From NCBI GenBank assembly GCA_019693395.1, contig JAAMXP010002369.1:1-38229 (forward strand): 38,229 bases of DNA, written 5' to 3'. The position numbers and the translations under genes were made by a program. This DNA is from Ettlia oleoabundans (Eukaryota > Chlorophyta > Chlorophyceae > Chlamydomonadales). Below the pieces are notes generated by a model that was given only the letters and a program-made list of their open reading frames with translations, was not told where the DNA came from and did no database searches. Positions 22,395 through 33,329 of this stretch are shown here, piece by piece (the first letter of the stretch is position 1; each line of letters opens with the position of its first letter).

Positions 22395-22577
22395 GTTAAA
22401 AACTGGCGGTAAAAAGGCACTGAGCGAACTGATTACGTTTTCAACTTGTGCGTTGAGGAAAAGAACAGTCCTATGCTGCTTTCGCCGATCTCTCCGACGA
22501 ACATGCGCCATCAAGCGCCACCGTGGAAGGCAATGTTGTGGCCGGCTGCGGCACCTCGGCGGCATTGACTCACCTTC
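22395..22577. promoter_or_regulatory. compact divergent promoter region, GIF / ATP12
   Basis: Only 183 bp separate the two start codons, so both promoters and 5' UTRs share it. No core element was confidently identified. Confidence 0.4.
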
Positions 22578-24244
22578 ATGATGCAGGGGCCACGACAGGT
22601 GGCGGGGCTGCATCAGCTCGCGCGGCCCCTCACGAACCTGAAGGACATTTTACTGCCATGCCTAGAGCATCGGCTGTCCTTCGCCACCCATGGTGTGGGA
22701 GACGGCACAGGAGCCAAGGAAGGGGGTGTTCCTAGGTTTTACAAGACGGTGCACGTTCGGGAGGCGTTGGATCAGGTGCCACCCTCCTACCGCCGTCGAC
22801 GCCCTGCTGTTGCCGCCGCTCTGTGCCTGGCAAATGCGACTCCCAGCCCGAATTGCAGTCGTTTTTATGTGGCTCGATTTGGGGAAGGCAAGTTTTGTTT
22901 GAGGATACAGTTCCAGTACTGCAAGTGTTTGTTGCCAACACCACTCAGTAGTCTGCTCGCCCCGCTCTTCCATCTGCGCAATGATGGCCTGCAGGGCGGC
23001 TACCAAATCTTGTTAGACCACCGCCTGCTGCGCACCCCAGCACGCAATCCGATGGTTTTGCCCAGTCGTGCGCTTGCGCTGGCCATAGCAGCCGAGTGGG
23101 AGTGGCAGGTGCTTAGGCAACAGCCTTCCAGCACTGCTGTTGCTCTGTGCTGCCTGCCCTTCCAGTTCCCTCCCATTTTTTATGTTGAAACCCATCTTTG
23201 CATGTGCTAATTGCCATGCACTGGCGAGATTTGATCTGGCATACCAGTTCAGCTCCCAACGCTGCCCTCCTTGCTACCCCCGCCCTACCTACCCCCGCAC
23301 GCCGCAATGCAGGTGAAGCGCATCCAGCCCTTCACCATGCCCCTCATGTCTCTGGCAGCCACAGCCCTGGACCAGCCCAAGCCTCGTGAGGACGTGGTGT
23401 ACACCATGCTGCGGTACCTTCCCACCGACTCTGTGATCTGCCGTGATGAACCAGGACCATTGGCAGACCGCCAGAATCAGGCAGGCCGTGCTGCCCTGCC
23501 GCCCTGTTGCGTGGGATACACGCATTGCTCGCTAATTGCGTGTTTACCTGACCCATGTTTTGCTGGCCAATAACTGAGGAATTTCCCTTAATGCCTGTTG
23601 CTGTTGATGACTTGCCTTCCTGCCTCGCTTGCTGACTGCAGCTGTACAGCCCCGTGTTAGCTTGGGCGCAGCAGCAGTTGGGCATCACTATTGAGCCCAC
23701 TGACAGCATCTTTGGGGCCAGCCTTACACAGGAGCAGCTAAAGGGGGTGGAGACGCATTTGCAGGTAATGCACATCAGAGCGGCTGCGCCTACACGGCAG
23801 ATGCCTCAGCCTTACGAGATAGGGTCTTGGCTTTGGCAGCAAAGGCATGCATGCCTAGTGGACTATCTCTAGTGGGTGGCATTTAGTGCGTGCCTTTCCA
23901 CTGTTGAGTGGCCACATTGAGCGGTGCCCTCAAGCTATGTTGACTGGTGGTGTGCCTGGCTGTCGGTTGGGGTGCAGGGCCTCGACCGCTGGCACCTTGC
24001 AGCGGCGGAGCAGCTGGCGGCGTGCTGCAAGTCTGTTCTGCTGGGGCTGGCAGGAGCGGCACAGGCGCTGAGCATTGAGCAGGTCCTGTTAGCAGCAAGG
24101 TTGGAGGAAGACCACCAGATTGAGCAATGGGGTCTAGTGGAAGGAGGACACGACATTGACATTGCTGATTTGCGTGTCCGGGTGGCGGCTCCCTGCCTCT
24201 TTGTTCGCCTGCTGCGCTGGCATTTGGCAGCAGCTGGCATGTGA
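22578..24244 (+). CDS. ATPAF2: ATP12/ATPAF2, mitochondrial F1-ATPase alpha-subunit assembly chaperone
   Basis: Exons 22578-22775, 22995-23108, 23313-23480, 23642-23764 and 23978-24244 give 289 residues, a length typical of the family. The N terminus, MMQGPRQVAGLHQLARPL, is basic and acid-poor, as expected of a mitochondrial presequence. Family motifs follow in order: RFYKTVHV, GGYQILLDHRLLRTPARNP, LALAIAAEWEWQ, IQPFTMPLMSLAATALDQ, SVICRDEPGPL, LAWAQQQLGI and RLEEDHQIEQWGLVEGGHD. ATP12 chaperones the alpha subunit during F1 assembly in the matrix. The third intron appears to have a GC donor (CAG/GCAGGC at 23481); it gives the same spacing as human ATPAF2 between EP and PV.AWA, while a GT donor 30 bp later would insert ten residues. 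Confidence 0.92.
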
Positions 24245-24483
24245 TGGCTTGTGCAACATGTTCCAACAAGCAAATAAGTTTTAGCCCTGAATCCAACCCC
24301 AACAGACAAACACCAGCTGGATCAAGGAAGAGGGCTGCTCAAGAACTGGAGGCGCATGCATGCAGTCAGGGAAGAGTTGGTGCCAACCGGGCACCATCAT
24401 GTGATTCTTCTAAAGCTGAGCTTCCGCATGCGTTGCGGCCGTGCATTTCGACACTTCAAGCCCTTGCAGCAGCCTCGTTGTAC

Positions 24484-25809
24484 ATGGTTCACGCACAGGC
24501 CTCGGTGGGGGCCAACCCCTCGGGCCTGCAGTACCAGACCCCGCAGCACTTTGTGCTGTCCACTCCCCGCGGCGCTTATACAACCGTCTACGTGCGGAAT
24601 GGCCGGCATTTGCTGAACTGGCCCAACCATGTCGAGCGGCTGGAGCGCTCACTCCAGGCTATGCACGCCACTCTGGAGGGGTTTTACGATGCTTACTACT
24701 CTTGGTTGAGGGTAAGATGGCTGCCGGGGCGATCACATGAGCTGAAAAGCCCGCCGCCAGCCGTCACAAGTCCTGCGCCAAACCTGCCCTTGTTCCTCAG
24801 CTGCACCTGCAGACTGCAAAGACCCCAGAGACGCCTCTGCTTCAGCAGCTGCTAGGCCCACCCATTCGCGAAGCCCTGCAGCAGGCGCAGGATGCCGTGG
24901 GGGCTGCTGAAGATATGATGCTGATGATTGTCATGGTGCCAGCGCCAGAGCAACCAAGCGGGCTGGAAGTGCGGGCGTATGCTCACCCATGCCGAGGGGT
25001 TGCCAGCGGTGTTGCAGGAAGTGCTGTCATATTGGGAGGGCCTCGCAGCGTGCCGGTGGGCAAAGTGAGTGGCATGAGATGGTTCCGGAGCTTAAGCTTA
25101 GCACCTGTGACTCATTTTTGCTTGCACGTGGACTCCCGGTTGCCTACCACCCGCCCGCTTGCCCGCTTCCCTTTCGGTTCGCCTTGTGTTTGATTACCCA
25201 TTTGGAGAGGTCCTAAACACGTCTGCTGGCAGTAAGCAATTCCGCCCCACATGCATGAATCCAGTCATCCCTCACCCCTGCCTGTTGCAGGACTCGGGCT
25301 GGGTGGCTGAGCGTCGACCGCTGGAGGAGCAGAAGGGGGACGCGATTGAGGTGCTGCTGTGCACCCGCGAAGGGCTCGTGCTGGAGGGCCTCGTCACAAA
25401 CTTTTTTGTGGTGACAGATGGCAGCAGCGAAGCCAGTAAAGAGAGCAAGACAGCCAGCGGCCAGGATGGCAATGCCAATGCAGCACCGGTGGTGTGGACT
25501 GCAGGAATGCAGGACGGTGTGGTGTGGGGCACGGTGCGGGCTGTGGTACTGGAGGCCTGCCGACAGCTGGGCATTCAGGTGCGAGAAGAAGCACCAAGCA
25601 TGGACAGCCGGCACACTTGGCAGGAGGCTTTCATCACAAATGGCCTGCACGTGGTGCGACCCCTCAGCAGCATCTCTTGTGGCGCCTTGAACGTGTGGGG
25701 CCATGCACCCTGGGTACAAGATTTTGCACAAGTTCCCGGCCCCGTAACTGCGGCTGTTCAGGCAGCCGTAATGCGCTTGCTGCCAGCGGTGGATGCTAAT
25801 GGCCTTTGA
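24484..25809 (+). CDS. class IV (branched-chain/D-amino acid type) PLP-dependent aminotransferase
   Basis: Exons 24484-24711, 24801-25064 and 25291-25809 give 336 residues. The start MVHAQASVGANPSG is the last ATG before conserved sequence; the frame is open further upstream, so the true start could differ. Motifs: GAYTTVYVRNGRHLLNWPNH with ERLERS (N-terminal lobe), VPVGKDSGWVAERRPLEEQK (K at about residue 164, the likely PLP lysine region) and IEVLLCTREGLVLEGLVTNF (the E-G-x-x-x-N signature of class IV aminotransferases), then TNGLHVVRPL. It resembles a plant protein group annotated as D-amino acid aminotransferase-like rather than classical BCAT; the substrate cannot be told. It follows ATP12 by 239 bp on the same strand, the only tandem pair here. 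Confidence 0.87.
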
Positions 25810-26480
25810 CTGCTGTAGTTGGAAGCTTCCCCTTTGTATCACATGTGACAACCCCCTGTTTTGCCACTTTCCTTTTTAAAATCCTTAAAGGGATTGTTAA
25901 CTGAATTTTTGACGGTAGCACGCAATCAAATGAACTGCATCTTGAGGCAGTGGTCATCAGGAAAAGGGAGTACACTAGAACGACTCAAGGCAAGGCATGG
26001 TCAGTGATGGGCAAGGGGCAAGACAGCAGTTGGAAGGAGGGCAGCAACTTGAAAGCTTGCACTATGACTTGGGAGTTATGATCACGAATCAAAGCAGGAT
26101 CAAGTGGTGCTTCTTGGTTGCGCAGCATAGCATGATAGTTGGAAAGCTTTTGCAGTTGATTTGCTGGCATGGTGGGGGCAGGCCCAGCACGGGCTAACGA
26201 TTACCAAAAATGGGTAGTTGCAGTGCATCGAAGCCCTGGATTTCTCTTGAATAGGCAGTTGACGGTTTTTCAGTGTAATATGCTTGTAGTGCGAACTGAA
26301 GCGCTGGCGTGAGACACACACAATGTACGAAAGTTGGTATCAGCAGGTATCAGACCACGAGGTCCACATACCAGCATGTCTCTAGGAAGGGCTGCATGCC
26401 GGGATCAAAGCGTTATGCACCATGCGCTGCAGGAAGCTCAATGCATGGCTGTGCTAGCGCCTGTACCACGATCGTCATCC
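25810..26480. other. convergent intergenic region, aminotransferase / CID gene
   Basis: This 671-bp interval is less GC-rich than the flanking exons and codes for nothing I recognise. A plus-strand TGTAA at 26274-26278 could end the aminotransferase transcript, giving a 3' UTR of about 470 nt. Confidence 0.5.
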
Positions 26481-28270
26481 TTAGAACTGTGCAGGGTACA
26501 TCTGCAACCCTGCCACCGCCATCAGGAGGGCTGGGTTGAGCGCCGCGTTGCCTGATGGCGTGATAGGCACCATTGCAGGCGGGGCAGAAGGTGCCATGTG
26601 TCCCCGTTCTTCTGGGCCACGTCGAGATGCATCCCGCACAGGCGTTTTGGAAGGAGAGATGCGCAGCGGGAGTGTTCCTGCAGCAAGGAGGTGTGCATGG
26701 TGCTGCAGGCATGATAAGAGCAGCGGCTGGCAAAACCAAGGTTGTCCGAGGGAAGGCTGCAGCTGAAGCCTGCTACGCACAGCATGGCAGTGCATGCAGC
26801 GCACCCAGCAATGCGCCGCTGAGCCTCAGCGCTGCCACTGCGCTCTCTGCAGTTGTGAACTCTATAAACGCAATCTTGGCGTTGTGCTTATCGTCTTTCT
26901 CCAGCACGCGAATCTTGCCGACAGGACCTGTGGGGCAAACAGGGGTGTGCGTCAGCAGAACAGGCGAAAGGATGCCCCTGGAACGACACACCCGCAGCAC
27001 AAGGGTGAGCCAACCTGTTGCACTGCAGCGGGCTGAGCTGGCCCTCCACAGGGCGTCTGGCCAATGCAATATGGTCTGTTGAAGTTGGGGGAGGCAACCA
27101 CACTTACTGCCAGGATAACCCTTAACTCCCATGCACTCACCACACAAATTTTCAAAAAATTCCTGCAGCTGCTCCCGCTCCACCACTGGGTCCACATTGC
27201 CCACAAACACGGTGCGTGCCACCAGCTCCCGTTCCTCGCCGCTGCGTGGCAGGTATGTGTTGTTGACAGGAACGATTGAGGTCTTGGAGGGGCTGACGCG
27301 GATTGGGAAGTCGCCCAACACGGCACCGCTCTTGGTAAGCGCCTACATGCAGGGCAGGACGAGTGGCTGGGTTATTGAAGCAGGACTTGGATGGATTTTT
27401 GCGCCTATTAGTGCCTCAACCAAGACCCAGCTTTTCAGCGGGGCCCAATCAGCGGTCCTTGAAATTGCAGTGGTGGAGCTTGCTATTTCCCAAAACAAAT
27501 CACTCCACATCACCATGCCTGCCAGCACCCACCTGCTGTGCAGACTCCTCCTGCATAAACTCTATGAAAGCAAAGCGCATGGAGGAGTTGGGGTCGCCGC
27601 ACACACGGCAGTCCACCAGCTGGCCGCAGTCACGGAAGAACGCAGCTAGCTGCGCCTCGCTGACGGAATCTGAGATGTCAGAGATGTAGACGGTGCGTCG
27701 CACCTTGTCGTCATCGCGCCGGCTGCTGCCACCGCTGGTGCCACCACCAATGCGCCGACGTGTTGGTGGCACGGCCTGCCGCCTGCCTGCAGCCGCCTGC
27801 CTCTGCTGCAGCTGCATGTGTTGGTCAAGCTGGTGGTAGCGCTGCTGCTGAAAGTGCTGCTGCGGGTGCAGGTCGTGGTTCTGCCCGTGAAACTGCTGGG
27901 GTTGCAAGGACACTGGGATGGACGAAGATGCCAAGGGAGCACTGTGTGGCATCCCATGCGCAGCAGTGCCTGTACGCAGCTGGTTCAGCAGGCTCTGGCT
28001 AACCGTCAGCAGGGAGGGATCCAGCTTCTCCAGGTTGTTCTGGTCTGAGGACCCAGACGAGGATGTGCGCACTGCAGCGACATCCGCCTGCGGCATTGTG
28101 CCTCCCAGGAAGGCTGGAAAGCTGGCAGCCGGCACGGCAAGGTAGGCAGCCGGTGGCGGCACCACTGCTGCTCCCAGGTGTAGGGCATGCAGCTGAGCGG
28201 CCAGCACTGCATCCAAGTGGAACAGCACGGCAAAGTCTTGCTGGGGAACTCTGGGTGCTGCAAGCGACAT
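26481..28270 (-). CDS. CID-type two-RRM RNA-binding protein (plant CTC-interacting domain family)
   Basis: Four exons, 28270-27533, 27342-27141, 26927-26805 and 26677-26481, give 419 residues. RRM1 (about 191-265) has RNP2 VYISDI and RNP1 RFAFIEF around the family signature DCRVCGDPNSSM. RRM2 (about 288-365) has VFVGNV and AKIAFIEFTTAESAVAALRL. Each RRM is followed by the CID hallmark PIRVSPSKT or PLRISPSKTPVR. The N-terminal 185 residues are Ala, Gln and His-rich low complexity, ending in an arginine-rich stretch before RRM1. Plant CID8-13 proteins bind poly(A)-binding protein through an N-terminal PAM2 motif; I find no convincing PAM2 here. A cytoplasmic mRNA role is inferred from the family. 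Confidence 0.9.
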
Positions 28271-29759
28271 TCAAGCTATACTCAAAGGCACGCACCCACG
28301 TCCTGCCTCTGACCTTGCCTCGGCCGCGTCAGCCTCGGCGGTCCCGCCGCTGGTCACCTCACAAGCACCCACACTTACGTTGATCGGCCAGGCCCCCCGG
28401 CCCGTGGAGGAGGCCGTTTGGGGCCCCCGTCGCGCTTGCCGGACGAAGGGAAGCACCATCTGGTGCGCGGCCTGCACGGGGCGTGGTGCGGCGTACACGG
28501 CAAGACGCCCGACTCCCTTGGCATTTGTTGATTGTTTGTGAGCTCAAACAAGCCCCGCAACCCCCCGGCAGACTGCTGTGCGAGAGACCAAGTCCGAGAA
28601 CAGACTCGTTGGCGGCCTGCGACAGGAAGCCTCTCCATGAATTTACCTACTGTGTCTGACCAGCCGCTGGAATGCCCAACAGCTTCACGGTGCTGCATCA
28701 TTGATCGGTTGTTGGCTTCACAGTGTTTTGCAGTCCTCCATAGCGGGCCAGCGCTTCATGAATGCCGATGTGAGGGAAAAACGCGCTATGAAGTACTTGG
28801 AAACCGGCAGTCGGCGGTCTATACAGCTCTACGGCACAGTACTTCCATGAAGTGCCCCCTTTAAAGTAACTTCCGTCCACACCAGATCTGGAAGGAGAGA
28901 GCACCCTTGCTGGCTCTGCGATATGGCGGAACCGGCAGCGCACAGCAGGGAAAAGAGGCCGTGTGTGACGTCCACCTGTGGCGCTGCTGGCAGGTGAGCA
29001 CTGGGCGCTCAAGCTGACGGGGTTCCTTATGCAATTGAACCTGGTTGTTGGTGGGTTCAGTCTGCCCTCCACAGTGTGTGTCGGCATGGTAGTGCTTGAA
29101 CATCGTCGTTAGTCTCCGCAAGCGCTAGGGCGAACGGCCCGCAGGAATAGGTCAAAGCGGGAAGACACAACTGATCGGGTGCAGCAGCAGCGTTGGCATG
29201 TACGTGCATCATCGCTAGCATGGCTTCATATGTTCTAGCTCTTTTTAGGATTAACGGTATTAACGGTGCAAACGAGAATCTCAATGTATTCCCTGGAAGC
29301 ATGAAAGCTTCAACTGCTTGCTTGCATTGATGTCAACATTCTAGGTCACGAGCACACCAGCAACCCTCGCCCGGCAGGCGGCCAGATTTGCCTGCGTAAC
29401 ACCACAGCATGAGATGGTGTTCGACCACCGGCATGGTGCTATGGCCATGCCCCTTATGACTGGACTTTCAACGCGCATGCCCTTTGTGAGTTGCGGCAGA
29501 TACTGTGATAGGCAGGGGGCGGCACGGGCAGCTGCGGCACACTCAATTCTCACTTGGGTGCCTCAGAAACACCGCCTCACTGCTTCCTCCCGTCTGTGCT
29601 TGTAGGCCAAATCCCTGCGCCATGCCGGTTATTGCATTGTTGTATGCCTTCCTTTGGGTTTGCGAGACTGTCGGACCAACAAGGGGTGGTCGGCGGCTCA
29701 CTAATTGCGCATCTCAGCGGTTTTAAACGTCTGGTTGTCACCATTTAGTGAATCAAGCC
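28271..29759. other. 1.49-kb divergent intergenic region, CID / FTRC
   Basis: This is the longest gene-free stretch of the window. Frames in it are short, with no recognisable domain or supporting splice pattern. It should contain both 5' UTRs and promoters. A 9-bp direct repeat, ATTAACGGT twice, lies at 29250-29267. I see nothing else definable. Confidence 0.5.
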
Positions 29760-30871
29760 ATGTCTTCGCCGGCTATGTGCAGCGCCGGGTTGCCCATCGC
29801 CCAGCGGGGCGTCTTTCGGACTGCCGGGGCAGCACGGCGTTCGTTGAGGGTGTGCGCAAACATAGGTAAGAGGCCAGCCTGGTGGCTATCTCCTAGGCAA
29901 GCCAGTGCCCGGGCCGTGGGTAGTGGCCGTGGGCCAACACCGCGTCAGGCAGGGTTGGCGGCCATATAGGGGTGGCCTTAGAACAGCGCAGGTATGGCGC
30001 GAGTACGCGAGTCGGCCCAGTTGGGGTAGCGGCGGAGGCCACCGCACCACCCAGGGCACCGCCTCAATGTTGCAACACCTCGGAAACTGTGGTCCCCTGC
30101 AGCGACAGACGTGGCCCCTGAGCTGCGGAGCCTGGAGGTGATGCGCAAGTTTTCGGAACAATATGCACAGAGGTGAGGCGTTGCGCCATTGTGCGCAGCT
30201 TCCCCTAGGGTAATCAAATCCGCAGCTGTGGAAATGATGACGTTTCAAGCACCGCAACGATCACCTTGCCATTGTTCAGGACGGGCACCTACTTCTGCAT
30301 GGACCTCTCAGTGACGGCGGTGGTGATCAAGGGGCTGGCGGAGCACAAGGATGAGCTGGGTGCGCCGCTGTGCCCCTGCCGCCACTATGATGACAAAGCG
30401 GCAGAGGCAGCACAGGGCTTCTGGAACTGTCCTTGCGTGCCCATGCGTGAACGCAAGGTAGGGCAGGACAAGGATGAACAGATCAGCGATGGGAGGCCTT
30501 CAGCAGTGGCAAGGGGTGTAGGTTAACCCTTCAGGCAAGGGTAGGGGCAGGCAGCAAGCAGGTGAACATCAAGGCGTTACCCGTTCTTGCATGGCCGTCA
30601 GCTGTCCTTTTACTTCAATTTTGTTCTGCGCCTGTCATGGCTGTGCCGCTGCTCAGCTGCAATGGCAGTTGAGCCATGGCTGAGGCCTGCCCGGCTGCCT
30701 GTAGGGCTGCCAGCATCCGTCGTTTAATTCATGCCTCACAACTGCTCCTGTTGTCACTGCTGCAAGCAGGAGTGCCACTGCATGCTTTTCTTGACTCCTG
30801 ATGATGACTTCCGAGGTGAGGAGCAGCAGATTGGCCTGGAGCAGCTTGTGGAGATGACTAAGGATATGTGA
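29760..30871 (+). CDS. FTRC: ferredoxin-thioredoxin reductase, catalytic (beta) subunit, plastid
   Basis: Exons 29760-29865, 30103-30172, 30280-30457 and 30770-30871 give 151 residues. The first 35 or so, MSSPAMCSAGLPIAQRGVFR onward, are rich in Ala, Ser and Arg and act as a chloroplast transit peptide. The mature part starts near ATDVAPELRSLEVMRKFSEQ. Cysteine spacing matches the family exactly: C90 and C92 (LCPCRHY), C109 and C111 (NCPCVPMRERK), C120 and C122 (ECHCMLF). By alignment C90, C109, C111 and C120 bind the [4Fe-4S] cluster and C92-C122 is the redox disulfide. The enzyme passes electrons from photosynthetic ferredoxin to thioredoxins in the stroma. The variable (alpha) subunit is not in the window. 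Confidence 0.97.
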
Positions 30872-31413
30872 GCAAGCTTGTGGGACCAGCCGACCCTCGT
30901 ATGGCAATTTCTGGGCCCCACACTGCAACGCACGCACGCATGTCAGCCACCTTGCTATTTGCTGGGCAGAACAGGCGACCTGGCACCTCCTGCGCCCCTC
31001 GTTGTACTATACTCCCGATTTTGTAATCATTGCGCTAGTTGGCCCGCTCCTTCTGCTGCCTGAAACTGTCAGCCTGGCAAATCCATTCACAGAGCATGAG
31101 GCTGGCTGTTTCAGCCGGCAGTAGTGTAACGAAACACACGGCACCAGCATGAGGACGGGCATGAGATAAATGTGACGAAACTTTGGCCCAATTAAGAACA
31201 TAAGACCATGCTGCATCCTTGCGATTCTTGCTCTGGGCAGGTCATGTTTGAGCACATTAGGCTTAAACAACACTGCGCCATTCTCGAAAAAGGGGGACCG
31301 CAGCAGCAGTGGGAGTATCAATTCACCGCAAGTTGCTTACGTGTACTATTACTACTAATTTGTCAAGATTACCAGCTACCGGGGCTTGTTTGCTAACTTC
31401 AGGAAATCCGCAG
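30872..31413. other. convergent intergenic region, FTRC / CBM20 gene
   Basis: This interval of 542 bp holds the FTRC 3' UTR and that of the convergent CBM20 gene. No gene is seen, and no minus-strand TGTAA was found for the CBM20 gene. Confidence 0.5.
31022..31026 (+). terminator. TGTAA polyadenylation signal for FTRC
   Basis: TGTAA occurs 150 bp after the FTRC stop; a second copy lies about 100 bp further on. Position fits a short 3' UTR. Confidence 0.55.
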
Positions 31414-32882
31414 TCAAGATAGCTGCGCATCCTTGCGCCGCCGCCGTGTCTTGGCAGGGCCAGTTGGTGGCAGCAGCTTGGCCTCCTTGGCTGCATCCAA
31501 AGCACGATTCATGGTGGCGGCGCGCCTTGCTGCTGCAGCCACCTGGCGGTCTGCCGCCAGCAGCTCTGGTGTGGCAGGGTCATTGCTGCCCGTCAGCAGG
31601 TCAAGTGATTTCGACACTGCACTGTCCAGCTGCTGCATGGCCTTCTCAGCAGCCTTAGAGATGGCAGCAGCCGCTGCCTCGTCTTCATCCACCTTCTTTC
31701 GCCGCTGCCGTTTCACCGGCTCAGCAGCTGGACGCACAGCAGCACCCGCTTGAGCTGCTGCCACTACTGCAGGCGGCGGCGCAAGCGTGTGTGCAGGTGC
31801 CGGCACAGCTGCTACCGCAGGAGTCGCTGCGGCGGCTGCTGCGGTAGCAGCTGCCACAGCAGCCAGGTGCTGCTCCTCAAGCTGCTTTTGCTGCTCCAGC
31901 ATCTGCTGCTTCTGCCTCTCCCGCTCCTGGGCTTGCTGCTCCTCCAACGCCCGCCGCTTTTCGAGGGCCTGCTGCCGCTCCAATGCCTGCTGCTCCAACA
32001 TCTGCTGGGAAAGCACCTACAGCACAGGGTTCAAGTGGCCAGGCAACACAAATCACGACCTATGATACACCGTGTTACATCCCCTGCGTTGCCTGATGCT
32101 ACCGTTGCCAGCAGTTGCTTCACATTAGCTAGCGGCACTACAACGGAAAGCAGGCCACCTGTATGAGCATGCACACAGCACCACGTACCTCCACCTCACG
32201 CATGCTTTCATCCCATGTATCATGCACGCGCACCCCGCCTTTGGCAGGAAGCTGCAGGTAGAAATTGCCTCCCTCCTTCCAGCGCACCGCCGTCTTGTCG
32301 CGCTCGTAACGTACCACATACTTGTACTCCAAGTCCCCGGTGCCCCTGAGAGAAGTCAGGGGAACCAAAGCAGGGGGCGGCTTGGACACAGTGCCGTTTG
32401 CATGAGGCAGACAGGCCACGGGCAGTCTGCCCAAGCTGGCAATGCGCTGGCTGGCTGGCAGACCGCACACTCACTCTGCCGGCAGTTGAAGTTCCACCGT
32501 CCAAACATCCCCCTCAGTCCACTCCATGGGCACTGCCTGCGCCACATCCCATCCCCCCAAGTTGGCATTAGATCCAATCAAACACAGTCTCTGCCCAAAC
32601 TTGCAGTGATAAGGGAGCTGGAAGCGGATCGCGACTTGACCTGCAGCGGTGGCGGCAATGAGGGTGCAGCGCCAAGGGGCTGCTGTCAACACCGGCCTCA
32701 CAGCTGCGCTCACAGCTGCGCCTCAGCGTACAAAGCGTCCACCACCGCCGCTCACCATTGTCAGAGTTGGAGAAGCAGCGGATTGAAGCCCGTTGGGAGC
32801 GCCTCTTGGGGGCCGCAGCTTGCAAGGACGCGGTCTTCGTGGCCCGCCAAAGCATTGCCCCCGGGCGTGCTGGTGCGCTCAT
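31414..32882 (-). CDS. plastid-targeted CBM20 starch-binding protein with coiled coil
   Basis: Exons 32882-32756, 32640-32475, 32345-32189 and 32016-31414 give 350 residues. The N terminus MSAPARPGAMLWRATKTASL, with more Arg/Ala/Ser to about residue 40, looks like a transit peptide. Residues of about 43-130 are a CBM20: QVAIRFQLPYHCKFGQRLCL, GSNANLGGWDVAQAVPM, WTEGDVWTVELQLPAE, LEYKYVVRYERD and VRWKEGGNFYLQLP, with the glucan-binding tryptophans in GGWD and VRWKEGGN. Then come a heptad-like Gln/Glu/Leu/Arg coiled coil (about 150-200), an Ala/Pro linker, and a basic C terminus (VKRQRRKK, TRRRRKD). There is no catalytic domain. A structural starch role is inferred; the basic clusters could also be read as nuclear signals. 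The donor of exon 2 must be GA/GTGAGT because the frame stops one codon later. Confidence 0.86.
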
Positions 32883-33329
32883 ATCGTGGCGGCGTTCACC
32901 GGCGGCTGACACTCCAGACACTGATCGACGGCTACCTTTCAAACAGGGTTCGTAACAAAATGACGAGATGCGCAAATTGGTTCATTACCAAATAATTTTT
33001 TGGTGGAGTAGGGAAAGGGGATCAGGACATCCTCGGTGCCAGCTGTGCCAGATGCAACCCAACCAATGAACCAAGTTAGGGTAGCCCCTTAATCCTAAAA
33101 TTGATGCTTAGATTTGCCTGCGGTCCTCCATTGCAGCTTCACTCGCAGCCTTTAAAATATGCATCACTTGTATTGACTGGCGAGGGATTGTTAAGTTTTT
33201 GTAGATCTAATCAAGGGCCCGGCTGCAGCACTTGGCACACTGCCTGCTGGAAGGACAGCACCAGGCTGGACAGGCGTGTCAGCTCTGCCTCTGCTGCTGC
33301 TAGCTCTGCACCTGCAGAGCATCAACCCA
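32883..33329. other. divergent intergenic region next to the CBM20 gene
   Basis: These 447 bp hold the CBM20 upstream region. No convincing coding sequence or element was found; it is less GC-rich than the neighbouring exons. Confidence 0.45.

Noticed and set aside
28698..29087. 130-codon minus-strand frame in the CID/FTRC intergenic region
   Set aside because: No domain, no splice partners and a composition like a chance frame.
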